The translations under genes and the position numbers were made by a program. The notes under the pieces were generated by a model that was not told the DNA's origin, searched no databases, and saw only the letters and a program-made list of their open reading frames with translations. From NCBI RefSeq assembly GCF_003610785.1, contig NZ_RAQQ01000001.1, positions 372,001-436,000 on the forward strand: DNA of 64,000 nucleotides, given 5' to 3'. This document shows, one piece after another, positions 11,880 through 20,996 of this stretch; within the stretch, counting starts at the first letter, position 1, and every line of letters starts with the position of its first letter. Origin of the DNA: Micromonospora globbae (lineage in GTDB: Bacteria > Actinomycetota > Actinomycetes > Mycobacteriales > Micromonosporaceae).

Positions 11880-13394
11880 ATGTCACGGCACCCGGGAACG
11901 GTCCGCCTCCTGACCGCCCTGCTCACCCTGACGGTAGGCGTCCTGGCCGGTGCGGTCGTGACGTCCTCCCCCGCGCTGGCCGCGCCGAACTTCAAGGCAC
12001 CGTTCCCGTGCGGGCAGCGGTGGACCTACAGCCACCACAGCGCCGAGGTCCGCCTGGCGTTGGATTTCGTACGCGCCGACGGCGGGAGCACCGCTGGCAC
12101 GCCGCAGGTCGCCTCCGCAGCCGGTGTCGCCCGCCGGTACTCGCAGCCGAGCGGCGCCGGGAACTACATCGTCATCGATCACGGTGGTGGCTGGACCACC
12201 TACTACTTCCACCTCAGCGCGTATTCCGTGCCGGACGGGGCGTACGTGCGGCAGGGCCAGCAGATCGGGGTCACCGGGAGCACCGGCAACTCGTCCGGTG
12301 CCCACATCCACTACGAGCAGCTCCACAACGGGGTCGGGCAGACCATCGTCGTCAACGGGGTGTCCCTCGCCCCGTACCCCGGCCAGTACCACCAGAAGTA
12401 CCTGGTCAGCGACAACTGCGGTGCGGGGCCGGCGGTCGACCGGTATCTGGCGGGCTCGCCGACGGACTTCACCGGTGACGGCCGCGACGACGTGGTCGCC
12501 TTCACCCGAGGCTCCCTCAACGACGTGTACGTCTCCACCTCGACCGGGTCGTCGTTCGCGGGCACCTCCATCAAGTGGAACGACTTCTTCGGTCTCGACG
12601 GGGAAACCCTGCTCACCGGAGACTTCAACGGCGACGACAAGGACGACATCGTCACCTTCACCCACGGCACCCTCGCCGACGTCTACGTCGCCCTGTCCAC
12701 AGGCACCAGCTTCGCCCCCTCCGGCAAATGGCACGACTGGTTCGCCCCACACGCCGAAGTTCCCGCCGTCGGCGACGTCAACGGTGACGGGCTCGACGAC
12801 ATCGTCACCTTCACCCACGACGCCGCCGCGGACGTCTACGTCGCCCTGTCCACCGGCACCGGCTTCACCGGCACCGCCGTCAAATGGCACGAGTACTTCT
12901 CCATCCCCGGAGAACACCCCGCCCTCGGCGACGTCAACGGCGACGGCAAGGACGACATCATCACCTTCACCCAAGGCCCCGCCACGGCATCCGACGTCAT
13001 CGTCGCCCTCTCCACCGGCACCACCTTCGGCAACCCCCAGAAGTGGCACGACCTCTTCGCCGTCGGCACCGAACAACCCCGCGTCGGCGACATCAACGGC
13101 GACGGCCTCGACGACATCGTCACGTTCACCTGCGACGCCAACGCCGACGTCTACGCCGCCACCTCCACCGGCACCGCCTTCGTCGGCACCACCATCAAGT
13201 GGAACGACCACTTCTGCCTGCCCGGCGAATTCCCCTACCTCGCCGACGCCGACGGCGACGACAAGGACGACATCGTCGTCTTCACCAAGGGCGTCACCAA
13301 CGACGTCTACGTGGGACTCTCCACCGGCACCACCTTCGCCCCCGGCACCAAGTGGCACGACTACTTCGGCCTCGATGGCGAAACCACCCTCTGA
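11880..13394 (+). CDS. Secreted M23 metallopeptidase with six C-terminal VCBS/FG-GAP-like repeats
   Basis: 504 residues. A Sec signal peptide ends near SPALAA (residue 35). The M23 (lysostaphin-like) domain spans about 40-175 with zinc ligands at His52/53 and Asp62, active-site His111 (TYYFHLS), and His142/His144 in SGAHIHYE, so a zinc endopeptidase cutting peptidoglycan cross-bridges or other extracellular peptides is predicted. Residues 193-504 hold six tandem repeats of 51-53 residues, each with a [D/N]GDxxDDI calcium-loop-like motif, VYVxxSTGTxF and KWHDxF. These beta-propeller-type repeats usually mediate carbohydrate or surface binding. ATG 11880 is the true start; the open frame upstream of it is only a shadow across the esterase gene. 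Confidence 0.88.
   Translation: MSRHPGTVRLLTALLTLTVGVLAGAVVTSSPALAAPNFKAPFPCGQRWTYSHHSAEVRLALDFVRADGGSTAGTPQVASAAGVARRYSQPSGAGNYIVIDHGGGWTTYYFHLSAYSVPDGAYVRQGQQIGVTGSTGNSSGAHIHYEQLHNGVGQTIVVNGVSLAPYPGQYHQKYLVSDNCGAGPAVDRYLAGSPTDFTGDGRDDVVAFTRGSLNDVYVSTSTGSSFAGTSIKWNDFFGLDGETLLTGDFNGDDKDDIVTFTHGTLADVYVALSTGTSFAPSGKWHDWFAPHAEVPAVGDVNGDGLDDIVTFTHDAAADVYVALSTGTGFTGTAVKWHEYFSIPGEHPALGDVNGDGKDDIITFTQGPATASDVIVALSTGTTFGNPQKWHDLFAVGTEQPRVGDINGDGLDDIVTFTCDANADVYAATSTGTAFVGTTIKWNDHFCLPGEFPYLADADGDDKDDIVVFTKGVTNDVYVGLSTGTTFAPGTKWHDYFGLDGETTL
12456..13391 (+). repeat. Six in-frame tandem repeats of about 155 bp encoding the VCBS-like modules
   Basis: The repeats encode residues 193-504 of the peptidase. 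Copies 2-6 are strongly alike at DNA level around GGCGACGGC...GACGACATC and TCCACCGGCACC, indicating recent internal duplication or conversion. Confidence 0.8.
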
Positions 13395-13437
13395 ACCGGC
13401 GGTCCGGACGACGCCCCCCGTCCTCGACGTCGGCGCG

Positions 13438-14073
13438 TCAGGCGTCGCGCCGGTGGAAGGTCAGAGCGGCGAGCGCCAGCGCGGCGGCCGTCCAGGCGAC
13501 CGTGGCGGCGGCGCCGCGAGGCGGATCGAGGGCGGCGGTGTCTGGTAGGTAGGCGGCGATGCCGCCGGGCCGGGCCCGCAGCAGGGGGCCGACGATGAAG
13601 TACAGGCCGAGCAGCAGGATCGCGGCGGGCACGGCACGACGGACGACGCCGGCGACCGCCGCCGCCAGCAGCGTGGTGAGTGTCAGGTACGCGGTGGCGG
13701 CCGGTGTCCACGTGGCGCCGCCCGCCGGCAGCGTGCTGGTGGCCGCCGTCACGGCGGCCACCGGAAGCGTCACGGCACCCAGCGTCAGGGCCTTCACGAC
13801 GTGTAGTGGCAGGCGGCGGGGCATCGCCAGCAGGGTGGTGTGGATCTGTCCGCCCTCCTCGTACTCGGACGCGGCCGCCAGCACGCCGAGCACCAGGAAG
13901 CCGGCCTGGGTGTAGCCGAGTGGGGCCAGGGCCGCGTCACCGAGCGGCGCGTCGCGGTCGGCGTACGCGTACGCGTACGCCAGCAGCAGGGTGGCGGCCC
14001 AGGTCAGCAGCGCGGTCAGGCGCAGCGACGGCAGCGTCAACAGTTTGCGCAGCTCGGCACGGGCGACGTTCAT
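13438..14073 (-). CDS. ABC-2-type transporter permease (second subunit)
   Basis: 211 residues with about six membrane segments, starting MNVARAELRKLLTLPSLRLT, the usual cytoplasmic N-terminus of ABC-2 permeases (a basic ELRKLLxLPS helix). An AYAYAYA stretch is encoded by a threefold GCGTAC repeat near 13961-13980. The ATG overlaps the stop of the upstream permease (ATGA), so the two subunits are translationally coupled. It likely forms a heterodimeric exporter with that permease and the ATPase upstream. Confidence 0.85.
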   Translation of the reverse strand: MNVARAELRKLLTLPSLRLTALLTWAATLLLAYAYAYADRDAPLGDAALAPLGYTQAGFLVLGVLAAASEYEEGGQIHTTLLAMPRRLPLHVVKALTLGAVTLPVAAVTAATSTLPAGGATWTPAATAYLTLTTLLAAAVAGVVRRAVPAAILLLGLYFIVGPLLRARPGGIAAYLPDTAALDPPRGAAATVAWTAAALALAALTFHRRDA

Positions 14074-14822
14074 GCGTCCCGCCGCTGGAACAGGACGGCG
14101 CCGATCGCGAGCAGCACGGCGACCCACGCCGTCATCACGAGCCCGGCGGTCAAGGGTGCGATCTCGACGGGGAAGTCCGCGTCGCGGATGAACATCTGCG
14201 CGCCGACGATGTCCGGCAGGTAGGAGGCGAGGTCGGTGATCTTGGTCAGCAGGTAGGACACCGACACGACGGTGCTGTTGATGACCAGCAGCGTCAGCGG
14301 CACGATGCCGTTGCGGGTGATCAGCGTGATCGCGTACGCCAGCAGCGCGGTCAGCGTCCAGTAGAGGATCGCGCCGGCGACCCGGGCCGGGGCGGGCGCC
14401 GGCACGTGGTCGCCGTGCAGCACCTGGGTGAGCCCCAGCGTGGCGGTTGCGGCCACCGCCGCCTGCGCGGCGACCACCAGCACGAGCGCCGCGGTCTTCG
14501 CCACGAGCAGACGTAACCGGTCCGGCACCGCCGTGAGCGTCGCGGTGAGCTGGCGGGCGCCGGGGGCGTGCTGACTGGTGGACGTGTACTCGCTGCTCAC
14601 CGCGATCACGCCGAGGACCATGGGACCGATCAGTCCCACACCCAGGTCGCGCAGACCCAGGTCGGAGGTGTCGGTGAGGGTGCCGGCGGCGATCGCGCGG
14701 CGGGTGTACGGCGCGTTCAGCAGGACGATCGCCGGTGCCGTCAGCGTGCCGAGCACCAGGCCCACCCAGGCGGTGGGCAGGCCGAGCAGCTTGCGGAGTT
14801 CGGCGCGGACCCGGCTCACCAC
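14070..14822 (-). CDS. ABC-2-type transporter permease (first subunit)
   Basis: About 250 residues with six membrane segments. The start VSRVRAELRKLLGLPTAW parallels the partner subunit, and EYTSTSQHAPGARQLTATLTAVPDR is the typical SSEY/T-rich loop after helix 2 in drug and lantibiotic exporter permeases. Start is GTG 14822 or 14819; both overlap the ATPase stop. Part of the three-gene ATPase-permease-permease operon. Confidence 0.85.
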   Translation of the reverse strand: MVSRVRAELRKLLGLPTAWVGLVLGTLTAPAIVLLNAPYTRRAIAAGTLTDTSDLGLRDLGVGLIGPMVLGVIAVSSEYTSTSQHAPGARQLTATLTAVPDRLRLLVAKTAALVLVVAAQAAVAATATLGLTQVLHGDHVPAPAPARVAGAILYWTLTALLAYAITLITRNGIVPLTLLVINSTVVSVSYLLTKITDLASYLPDIVGAQMFIRDADFPVEIAPLTAGLVMTAWVAVLLAIGAVLFQRRDA

Positions 14823-15529
14823 GGGCGGACCGCCTCGGTGGCGGTGAGCGCGAAGAAGGCGTCCTCGAGCGTCCGGTGGTCACCGGTGACCTCGGCGAGG
14901 CTGCCGCGCGCCACGATCCGACCCTTGTCGATCACGATGACGTCGTCGGCGATCTCAGCCAGCTCGCTCATCAGGTGGCTGGAGAGCAGGACGGTGCGAC
15001 CCTGCGCCGCGCTGTTCCGGAGGAACTCGCGCATCCAGCGGATCCCGACCGGGTCGAGGCCGTTGACGGGCTCGTCCAGGACCAGCACCTCGGGGTCGCC
15101 GAGCAGCGCGGTGGCGAGCCCGAGCCGGCGGCTCATGCCGAGGGAGAAACGGCCGGCACGCTTGCGCGCGTCGCCGGTCAGGCCCACGATCTCCAGGACC
15201 TCGTCGGCGCGGGAGTCCGGCAGCCCGTTGCTGGCGGCAACCCAACGCAGGTGGGCGCGGGCCGTGCGGGCCCGGTGCGCGCCGCTGCCGTCGAGCAACG
15301 CGCCGATCGTCGTGAGTGGGCGGTCCAGTTTCCGGTACGGGCGCCCGCAGATCAGCGCGGCGCCGCTCTCCGGGCGGTCCAGGCCGAGCAGGATGCGCAG
15401 AGTCGACGTCTTGCCGGCTCCGTTCGGCCCGAGGAAGCCGGTGACGCGGCCGGGCCGGGCCTCGAAGGTGACGTCGTGCAGGATCCGCGTCCTGCTCCTG
15501 GTCTTGCTGACGCGATCGACCGTGATCAT
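14816..15529 (-). CDS. ABC transporter ATP-binding protein
   Basis: 237 residues with Walker A GPNGAGKTS, signature LGMSRRLGLATALL (divergent from LSGGQ, as in DrrA-type ATPases), Walker B VLVLDEPVNGLDP and H-loop SSHLMSE. Drives the two ABC-2 permeases encoded downstream, probably for drug or peptide export. ATG 15529 (MITVDRVSK) is the natural start. Divergent from the two-component pair at 15642, which probably regulates it. Confidence 0.92.
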   Translation of the reverse strand: MITVDRVSKTRSRTRILHDVTFEARPGRVTGFLGPNGAGKTSTLRILLGLDRPESGAALICGRPYRKLDRPLTTIGALLDGSGAHRARTARAHLRWVAASNGLPDSRADEVLEIVGLTGDARKRAGRFSLGMSRRLGLATALLGDPEVLVLDEPVNGLDPVGIRWMREFLRNSAAQGRTVLLSSHLMSELAEIADDVIVIDKGRIVARGSLAEVTGDHRTLEDAFFALTATEAVRPW

Positions 15530-15610
15530 GATCCGAGTCAACCGGTTGTCCGGCCCGCACGCATCGGACCGTTCTCGGATCCCGACGGCCGGGTCGGTCC
15601 GTGGACCGTC

Positions 15611-15634
15611 AGACCCTGGTCTGAGACCTACAGT
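15611..15634 (+). promoter_or_regulatory. Palindrome and leaderless -10 box between ABC exporter and sensor kinase
   Basis: AGACC-CT-GGTCT (15611-15622) is a perfect palindrome. TACAGT (15629-15634) then lies 7 nt before GTG 15642. The palindrome occupies the spacer and -35 side of that promoter in a 112-bp divergent gap, a likely NarL-type response-regulator site. Confidence 0.45.
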
Positions 15635-15641
15635 CGTGGTG

Positions 15642-16490
15642 GTGAACACCCATCCGCGCCCGTCCGGGCGGTCCCGGGTCGTGCCGGTGGTCGCCGTGGT
15701 GATCAGCGTGCTGGTGATGGCCATGTGCACGGCCGGTACGCCCCAGGGCCCGCTCGCGCTCGTGCTGCCGCCGCTGATGGTCGGCATCGCAGTGGCGGCC
15801 GCGGTGTGGGCGGTGCGGCGGTCACGCGCCGACCGGGCCGCCTACGAGTCGCGGCTGACCGCCTGGGCCGCGTCCGAGGCGGTGCTCGCCGAGCGGCTGC
15901 GGATCGCCCGCGACCTGCACGACATCGTCTCGCACGGCCTGGGTCTGATCACGGTCCGCGCGGCGGCCACCCGGCATCTACCCAAGCCCGCCGAGGTCGC
16001 GGCGGCGCTCACCGACATCGAGGACGCGAGCCGGCACGCGACGACGGAGCTGCGCCGCATGCTCACGGTCCTGCGTGAGCCGTCGACCGCCAGCCGCCGT
16101 ACGCCCGTCGACAGCCTCGACGACCTGCCCGGCATCGTGCACGGCGCGTCGCTCGCCGGGCTCCGGACGCGGCTGGCGGTCGAGCCGCTCGGTGAGGTGT
16201 CGCAGGGCGTCCAGGTCGCCGTCTGCAAGGTCGTGCGAGAGGCGCTCAGCAACGCGGCGCGGTACGCGGGACCGACGGGGGTGGAGGTGCGGGTGCGCCG
16301 GGACGGACCGTTCGTGGTGGTCACGGTGGCGGACTCCGGCCCGGTCGACGGGTGGCGGGCGTCGCCGGGCGCCGGACACGGTCTGACCGGATTGCGGGAG
16401 CGGGTCGCCAGCCTCGGCGGCACGTTGTCCGCGGAGCACGTCGACGGGGGCTTCCGCCTCACCGCGCGGATCCGGGACGAGGCGACATGA
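15642..16490 (+). CDS. Sensor histidine kinase (HisKA_3 / NarL-type)
   Basis: 282 residues. Two N-terminal membrane helices (about 13-57) precede a HisKA_3 dimerisation/phosphoacceptor domain with His93 in RIARDLHDIVSHGLG and a C-terminal HATPase (EALSNAARYA N-box, GHGLTGLRERV G-box). Likely senses a membrane signal. Three consecutive GTG codons (15636, 15639, 15642) are possible; 15642 matches a leaderless TACAGT promoter. The stop overlaps the next start (ATGA). Confidence 0.9.
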   Translation: MNTHPRPSGRSRVVPVVAVVISVLVMAMCTAGTPQGPLALVLPPLMVGIAVAAAVWAVRRSRADRAAYESRLTAWAASEAVLAERLRIARDLHDIVSHGLGLITVRAAATRHLPKPAEVAAALTDIEDASRHATTELRRMLTVLREPSTASRRTPVDSLDDLPGIVHGASLAGLRTRLAVEPLGEVSQGVQVAVCKVVREALSNAARYAGPTGVEVRVRRDGPFVVVTVADSGPVDGWRASPGAGHGLTGLRERVASLGGTLSAEHVDGGFRLTARIRDEAT

Positions 16491-17152
16491 GCGGCATCCG
16501 CGTGTTGTTGGCCGACGACCAGGCGCTGCTGCGGCAGAGCCTCGCCATGATCATCGACAACGAGCCGGACCTGGCCGTCGTGGGCGAGGCCGGCGACGGC
16601 GGGCACGCCGTCGCGCGCGCCCGCACGAGCCGCCCCGACGTCATCCTGATGGACGTCCGGATGCCGCACGTCGACGGCATCGAGGCCACCCGCCGCATCT
16701 GCGCCGACCCGGCGCTGTCCACCGCCCGCGTACTGGTGCTGAGCATGTTCGAACTCGACGAGTACGTCTACGACGCGCTGCGCGCGGGAGCGTCCGGTTT
16801 CCTGCTCAAGGACGCCCGCCCCGAAGAGCTGATCGACGCGATCCGCCGCACCCACCGGGGTGAGTCCCTGTTCGCGCCGTCGATCCTCACGCGGCTCGTC
16901 GCGCACTACGTCGCCGCGCCCCGCCCGGACCGGCCCACGCCGGCACTGCGGCGCCTGACCGTCCGCGAGGTCGAGGTGCTCACCCTGATCGGCGGCGGCA
17001 TGTCGAACGACGAGATCGCCACCGCGCTGACGATCTCCGTGAAGACGGTGAAGACGCACATCACGCACCTGATGGCGAAGCTGGCCGCGCGGGATCGGGC
17101 GCAGCTCGTGATCGCGGCGTTCGACGCGGGGCTGGTGCGGCCGCGCCCCTGA
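16487..17152 (+). CDS. LuxR/NarL-family response regulator
   Basis: 221 residues: receiver domain with Asp9/Asp10 (ADDQ), phosphoacceptor Asp56 in VILMDVRMP and conserved Lys in FLLKDARP, then a LuxR-type HTH (LTVREVEVLTLIGGGMSNDEIATAL...VKTHITHLMAKL). Partner of the upstream kinase by a 4-bp overlap; the divergent ABC exporter is the probable target. Confidence 0.94.
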   Translation: MSGIRVLLADDQALLRQSLAMIIDNEPDLAVVGEAGDGGHAVARARTSRPDVILMDVRMPHVDGIEATRRICADPALSTARVLVLSMFELDEYVYDALRAGASGFLLKDARPEELIDAIRRTHRGESLFAPSILTRLVAHYVAAPRPDRPTPALRRLTVREVEVLTLIGGGMSNDEIATALTISVKTVKTHITHLMAKLAARDRAQLVIAAFDAGLVRPRP

Positions 17153-17176
17153 TCCGACGCGAGCTGGTCGCCGCGC

Positions 17177-17617
17177 CTACCCGAGGAGCTTCAGGAAGCG
17201 CGCGGACCGGGCGCAGACGTCCTCGTATCCCAGCCGCCGGTAGAGGCGGTGGGCGTCGCCTCGCTGACGGCTGCTCGTCACCTCCATCCGACGGCAGCCG
17301 AGCTCGGCCGCCCGGCTCTCGGCAGCCTCGACCAGGCGCCGCCCGATGCCCTTGCCGCGGTGCTCCTCGTCGACGACCAGCACGACGAGACGCGCCCACC
17401 GGCCCGTCAGTTCGAGGAGCGGAGCCACGTGCAGGGCCGCGACCCCGGCCAGCTCGCCGCCGACGTCGGCGCCGATGAGGACGCCGGCCGCGTCGTCGCC
17501 CCAGTAGCGCAGCCGGGCCGCCGCCTCCGGTTCCTCGGTCGGATAGCCGAGCTGGGTCAGCAGCACGGCGAGGCGAGCGGCGTCTTCCCGGCGTACCGGC
17601 CTGAGGTCACCATCCAT
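17177..17617 (-). CDS. GNAT-family N-acetyltransferase
   Basis: 146 residues covering one GNAT domain. The acetyl-CoA pyrophosphate loop is VVDEEHRGKGIGRRLV (Q/RxxGxG/A type), followed by the helix ESRAAELGCRRMEVTSS and HRLYRRLGYEDV. Substrate unknown. Convergent with the response regulator gene, with only 24 bp between stops. Confidence 0.9.
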   Translation of the reverse strand: MDGDLRPVRREDAARLAVLLTQLGYPTEEPEAAARLRYWGDDAAGVLIGADVGGELAGVAALHVAPLLELTGRWARLVVLVVDEEHRGKGIGRRLVEAAESRAAELGCRRMEVTSSRQRGDAHRLYRRLGYEDVCARSARFLKLLG

Positions 17618-17641
17618 CGACCCACTCTGCCAGCGCCGGCG

Positions 17642-18679
17642 TCACCGTGGCATGGACGCGTACTCCGCCTTCAGGTACGAGCGGTAGGTGATCACGGCGG
17701 GGATCGTCACGTTCAGCTTGCCCGCCGTGGTGGTCAGCATCTCCTCGTATCCCAGTAGCGTACCGGTGCGCGGATCGACGATCACCGTGTACTGGGCGGG
17801 CAGACCGTGTGCGTCGCTCGTGATGGAGAAGGCCTCACCGGCGCGTCCGGCGCGATCGGTGACGGTGCCGGCGGCGGCGATGCCGGGGAGATCGGCGAGA
17901 AGCGTGAGCACCGCGGCGCGCTGAGCCGGGTTCAGTAGCCGTATGCCCGCAAGTTGGGCGACGTCCTCCAGGTACTGCACCGGCGCCGGCGGCGCCGACG
18001 TGCCTGCTCTCAGCCAGTCGCGCAACACGCCGGCGTCCGTCGGCACCTCGCCGCGGAAGCCGCGGTAGAACTCGCCGGCCGCGTAGTCGCGCACCTCCCG
18101 CGACGAGTCGACGCGGCCACCCCACTTCTGCCACTGCCTGCGGTCGACGTCGGACCGGAATATCGGGGGTAGATCCTTCCTGACCATGCGGCCGGCGTCG
18201 TCGTCGCTCCGCCAGGACTCCCACTGCTGCGGCACCACCGCCGACGCCGTCCGCCCACCGGAGATGGAGGAATTCAGGAACCAGTTCGCCGACTCCAGAT
18301 GCTCGACCGTCCCGGCCGGCCGCGGCGGCATCGGCTGCGCCGCTGCCACGGCGGCCAGACGCCGAAGCCGGACGCTGGCCGGTTCCGCGCTCGCCGGCGG
18401 ACCGTAGTCCAGGAGTGCGGGGGTTGCCGCGTACGCCGGCTGCGGCTGACGGTCGATCCCGATCGCTACCGCGCCACCGGCAACCGCCACGACCCCCGCA
18501 GCGGCTGCGGCCAGCACGAATCGGCGTCGTGGGGTTGCTCGGCCAGCGGCGCCCGCGGTGCGGTCGACGGAGAGGATGCGAGCGAGATCCCGCTCGTGAC
18601 GAGCGTCCTCGGCTGGCCCTGTGTTCCGGGTCGGGTCCAGGCCGCCCAACAGCTGGCGCACTTCGTCGATGGCCTTCAT
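17642..18679 (-). CDS. CU044_5270-family membrane-anchored protein, likely sigma-factor partner
   Basis: 345 residues: cytoplasmic N-terminus (MKAIDEVRQLLGGLDP), one membrane helix at about 52-72 and a large extracytoplasmic domain with IVDPRTGTLLGYEEML near the end, the hallmark of CU044_5270-family proteins. Encoded 1 bp after an ECF sigma factor stop, it is positioned like a membrane anti-sigma or sigma-signalling partner, but no zinc anti-sigma HxxxCxxC motif is seen, so that role is inference from context. Confidence 0.8.
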   Translation of the reverse strand: MKAIDEVRQLLGGLDPTRNTGPAEDARHERDLARILSVDRTAGAAGRATPRRRFVLAAAAAGVVAVAGGAVAIGIDRQPQPAYAATPALLDYGPPASAEPASVRLRRLAAVAAAQPMPPRPAGTVEHLESANWFLNSSISGGRTASAVVPQQWESWRSDDDAGRMVRKDLPPIFRSDVDRRQWQKWGGRVDSSREVRDYAAGEFYRGFRGEVPTDAGVLRDWLRAGTSAPPAPVQYLEDVAQLAGIRLLNPAQRAAVLTLLADLPGIAAAGTVTDRAGRAGEAFSITSDAHGLPAQYTVIVDPRTGTLLGYEEMLTTTAGKLNVTIPAVITYRSYLKAEYASMPR

Positions 18680-18680
18680 G

Positions 18681-19223
18681 TCATCCGTTCCGGTTCGACA
18701 TCGAGGGCGTCGCAGGTCGCCCCGCCGCGTCGCTCGCCATGCCGAGATGCCTGCGCAGCCGACGGCGGGCCCGCATCAGCCGCATCGCGAACGTCGCCCG
18801 CGACTGGCCCAGGACTGCCGCCGCCTCGACCGGCGTCAGCCACTCCCAGGCCACCAATCGCAGGATCTCCCGGTCGCCCGGGGACAACCGGTTGAACGCG
18901 ACCGCGGCGTCACGCTGGCTGACCACCGCGTCCGCGTGGTCCATCACGATCACGTGGCCCGCCTCCGCCGCAACGCGCACCGTCAACTCCTGCCACCGCC
19001 GACGGCCCCGAGCCTCGTTGGCCAGCACCAGACGCGCCACCCCGTACAGCCAGGGCAACGGCGAACCCGCCGGGACATCGGCCAGACGTCGCCACGCGAC
19101 GAGGAAGACCTCGGCAACCACGTCACCGACATCGGACGCGACGATCCGCCGAGCAACGTACCGCCACACCTCGGCGTGATGACGCTCGTACAGCTCGGTG
19201 AACTGCTCCTTCGCCGCGTCCAT
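18681..19223 (-). CDS. ECF-type RNA polymerase sigma factor
   Basis: 180 residues: region 2 (about 9-75, FTELYERHHAEVWRYVARRI then DVVAEVFLVAWRRL) and region 4 (about 113-160, LSPGDREILRLVAWEWLTPVEAAAVLGQSRA in two motifs). ATG 19223 is supported by AGGAGG 4 nt upstream. Co-transcribed with the CU044_5270-family gene. The 261 bp between it and the next gene upstream hold no convincing ORF. Confidence 0.93.
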   Translation of the reverse strand: MDAAKEQFTELYERHHAEVWRYVARRIVASDVGDVVAEVFLVAWRRLADVPAGSPLPWLYGVARLVLANEARGRRRWQELTVRVAAEAGHVIVMDHADAVVSQRDAAVAFNRLSPGDREILRLVAWEWLTPVEAAAVLGQSRATFAMRLMRARRRLRRHLGMASDAAGRPATPSMSNRNG

Positions 19224-19484
19224 GACACCTCCTACCTGCTTATGTCCGGCACCAGGCGAAACGTCACACTCCGAACCCCACCCGGCCGCTGCCACGGCCT
19301 CGATCAGGAAGCCGAAGCGCCTTCGGGCGTGCCGACCCGACCGTGGCGCCGTACGACCGTGGCGCAGTGCGCGTCGCAGCCCGCGCCCGCACGCTCACCC
19401 GAGCGAGTCGTCGCGCTGCGGATCTGTCCGGGACCGTGTGCCGCGCAAGCCGGCACGGATGCCCGGTGGACCTGCGGTGGACCG

Positions 19485-20894
19485 TCAGAGCACGCTCCGG
19501 GCGATCCGGGTGATGGCAGCCACGCTGCGGTCCACGTCCGCCTCGGTGGTCAGGTGGTTGGAGACCGAGATCCGCATGAGTCGCCGACCGCGCCAGCTCG
19601 TCGCCCCCAACCAGCAGGTGCCGTCGCCCTGCACGGCCGCGACGATCTCGTCGGTCCGCGTGTCGTCGCCGAAGCCGACCAGCACCTGGTTCAGCACCAC
19701 GTCGTTGACGACCTCGAAGCCCGCGGCGCGCATCCCGTCGGCGAACCGTTCCGCGAGCGCGCAGCAGCGCTCGACGAGACCGGCGACGCCGTCACGTCCC
19801 AGTTCACGCAGCGCCGCCCAGACGGCGAACCCGCGCGAGCGGCGCGATGACTCGGCGGTGTAGTCGGCACCTCCCACCGTCGCGCCGGCGCCGGTGAGGT
19901 AGGGGGCGGAGTAGGACATGGCCGCGGCGTGCGCGTCCGGCCGCGAGGTGATCGCGAAGGCCGAGTCGTACGGCACGTTCAGCCACTTGTGGGCGTCGCA
20001 GGCCCACGAGTCCGCCAGCTCGATCCCGGCGACCAGGTGTCGCTTCGCCGGCGAGGCCGCCGCCCACAGCCCGAAGGCACCGTCCACGTGGACCCATCCC
20101 CCGTGCCGGTGGGTCAGCCGGATCGCCGCGCGCAGATCGTCGCACGCCCCCGTGTTCACGTTGCCGGCCTGGAGACACACGATGGACGGCCGGCCGCCGC
20201 CCGACGCCAGCACGCGCTCCAGGTCCGCGACGTCGATCGCGCCGTTGCGGTCGGTGCGCACCGTCGTGACGGCGTCGGTACCGATCCCGATCAGGCGCAC
20301 GGAGCGGTCGATGGTGGCGTGCCGCTCCTCCCCCACCACCACCCGGATCTCCGGCGCGCCGCCGAGGCCACGACGCTCGACGTCCCAGCCCGCCTGAGCC
20401 AGGACGTGGTGGCGCGCGGTCACCAGACCGACGGTGTTGGCGGCCTGGGCGCCGGTGACGAATCCCACCGAGGCGGACGCCGGGAGGGTCAACAACTCCT
20501 TGAGCCACGCACCCGCCGCCTCCTCCGCGGCGATCCCGGCGGGCCCCAGCGCGGCGTTGAACGCGTTCTGGTCCCACCCCACGGCGAGCATGTCCGCCGC
20601 CATCGCGGCCGGCAGCGTCCCGCCCACGACGAACCCGAAGAACCGTGGCCCCGGCGAGCCCATCAGGCCCGGCTCCGCGGCCGCGACGAGCGCGGCGAGG
20701 ACCTCGTCGGGCGGCGTCGGATCCGACGGCAACGGCCCGCCGAACGCCTTCCGGAGCGTGTCGAGGTCCGCCTGCGGTCGCACCGGACGGTCCGGCAGCG
20801 ACGCGTGGAACGCCGCCGCGTGCTCGGCCGCCCGCACGAGGAGGGCCCGCAGGTCGGACCGGTCTCGGTGGGACTCGTCGGAGCGTTGGTTCAT
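19485..20894 (-). CDS. PLP-dependent group II decarboxylase (aromatic amino acid / glutamate decarboxylase family)
   Basis: 469 residues. Hallmarks are VTGAQAANTVGLVTARHHVL, the cofactor-contacting HVDGAFGLWA and the Schiff-base Lys303 in SWACDAHKWLNVPYD. The family decarboxylates aromatic L-amino acids, glutamate, diaminobutyrate or related substrates; this sequence does not let me choose. The ATG at 20894 gives a normal N-terminus with GAAGTGGCG just upstream; an in-frame extension to 20969 is less likely. A membrane protein gene lies 102 bp upstream on the same strand. Confidence 0.88.
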   Translation of the reverse strand: MNQRSDESHRDRSDLRALLVRAAEHAAAFHASLPDRPVRPQADLDTLRKAFGGPLPSDPTPPDEVLAALVAAAEPGLMGSPGPRFFGFVVGGTLPAAMAADMLAVGWDQNAFNAALGPAGIAAEEAAGAWLKELLTLPASASVGFVTGAQAANTVGLVTARHHVLAQAGWDVERRGLGGAPEIRVVVGEERHATIDRSVRLIGIGTDAVTTVRTDRNGAIDVADLERVLASGGGRPSIVCLQAGNVNTGACDDLRAAIRLTHRHGGWVHVDGAFGLWAAASPAKRHLVAGIELADSWACDAHKWLNVPYDSAFAITSRPDAHAAAMSYSAPYLTGAGATVGGADYTAESSRRSRGFAVWAALRELGRDGVAGLVERCCALAERFADGMRAAGFEVVNDVVLNQVLVGFGDDTRTDEIVAAVQGDGTCWLGATSWRGRRLMRISVSNHLTTEADVDRSVAAITRIARSVL

Positions 20895-20996
20895 CGCCAC
20901 TTCCCGCGTTGTCGACCGGCGCCGCACTCGTCGCGTCACCGCGGACGAGCGGTCCCAACCTACCCGCACCGGCCGCCGGCGAGCCGCTCCGGATTC

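Noticed and set aside
13961..13980. GCGTAC triple repeat
   Set aside because: It is inside the ABC-2 permease coding region (AYAYAYA in a membrane helix) and needs no separate explanation.
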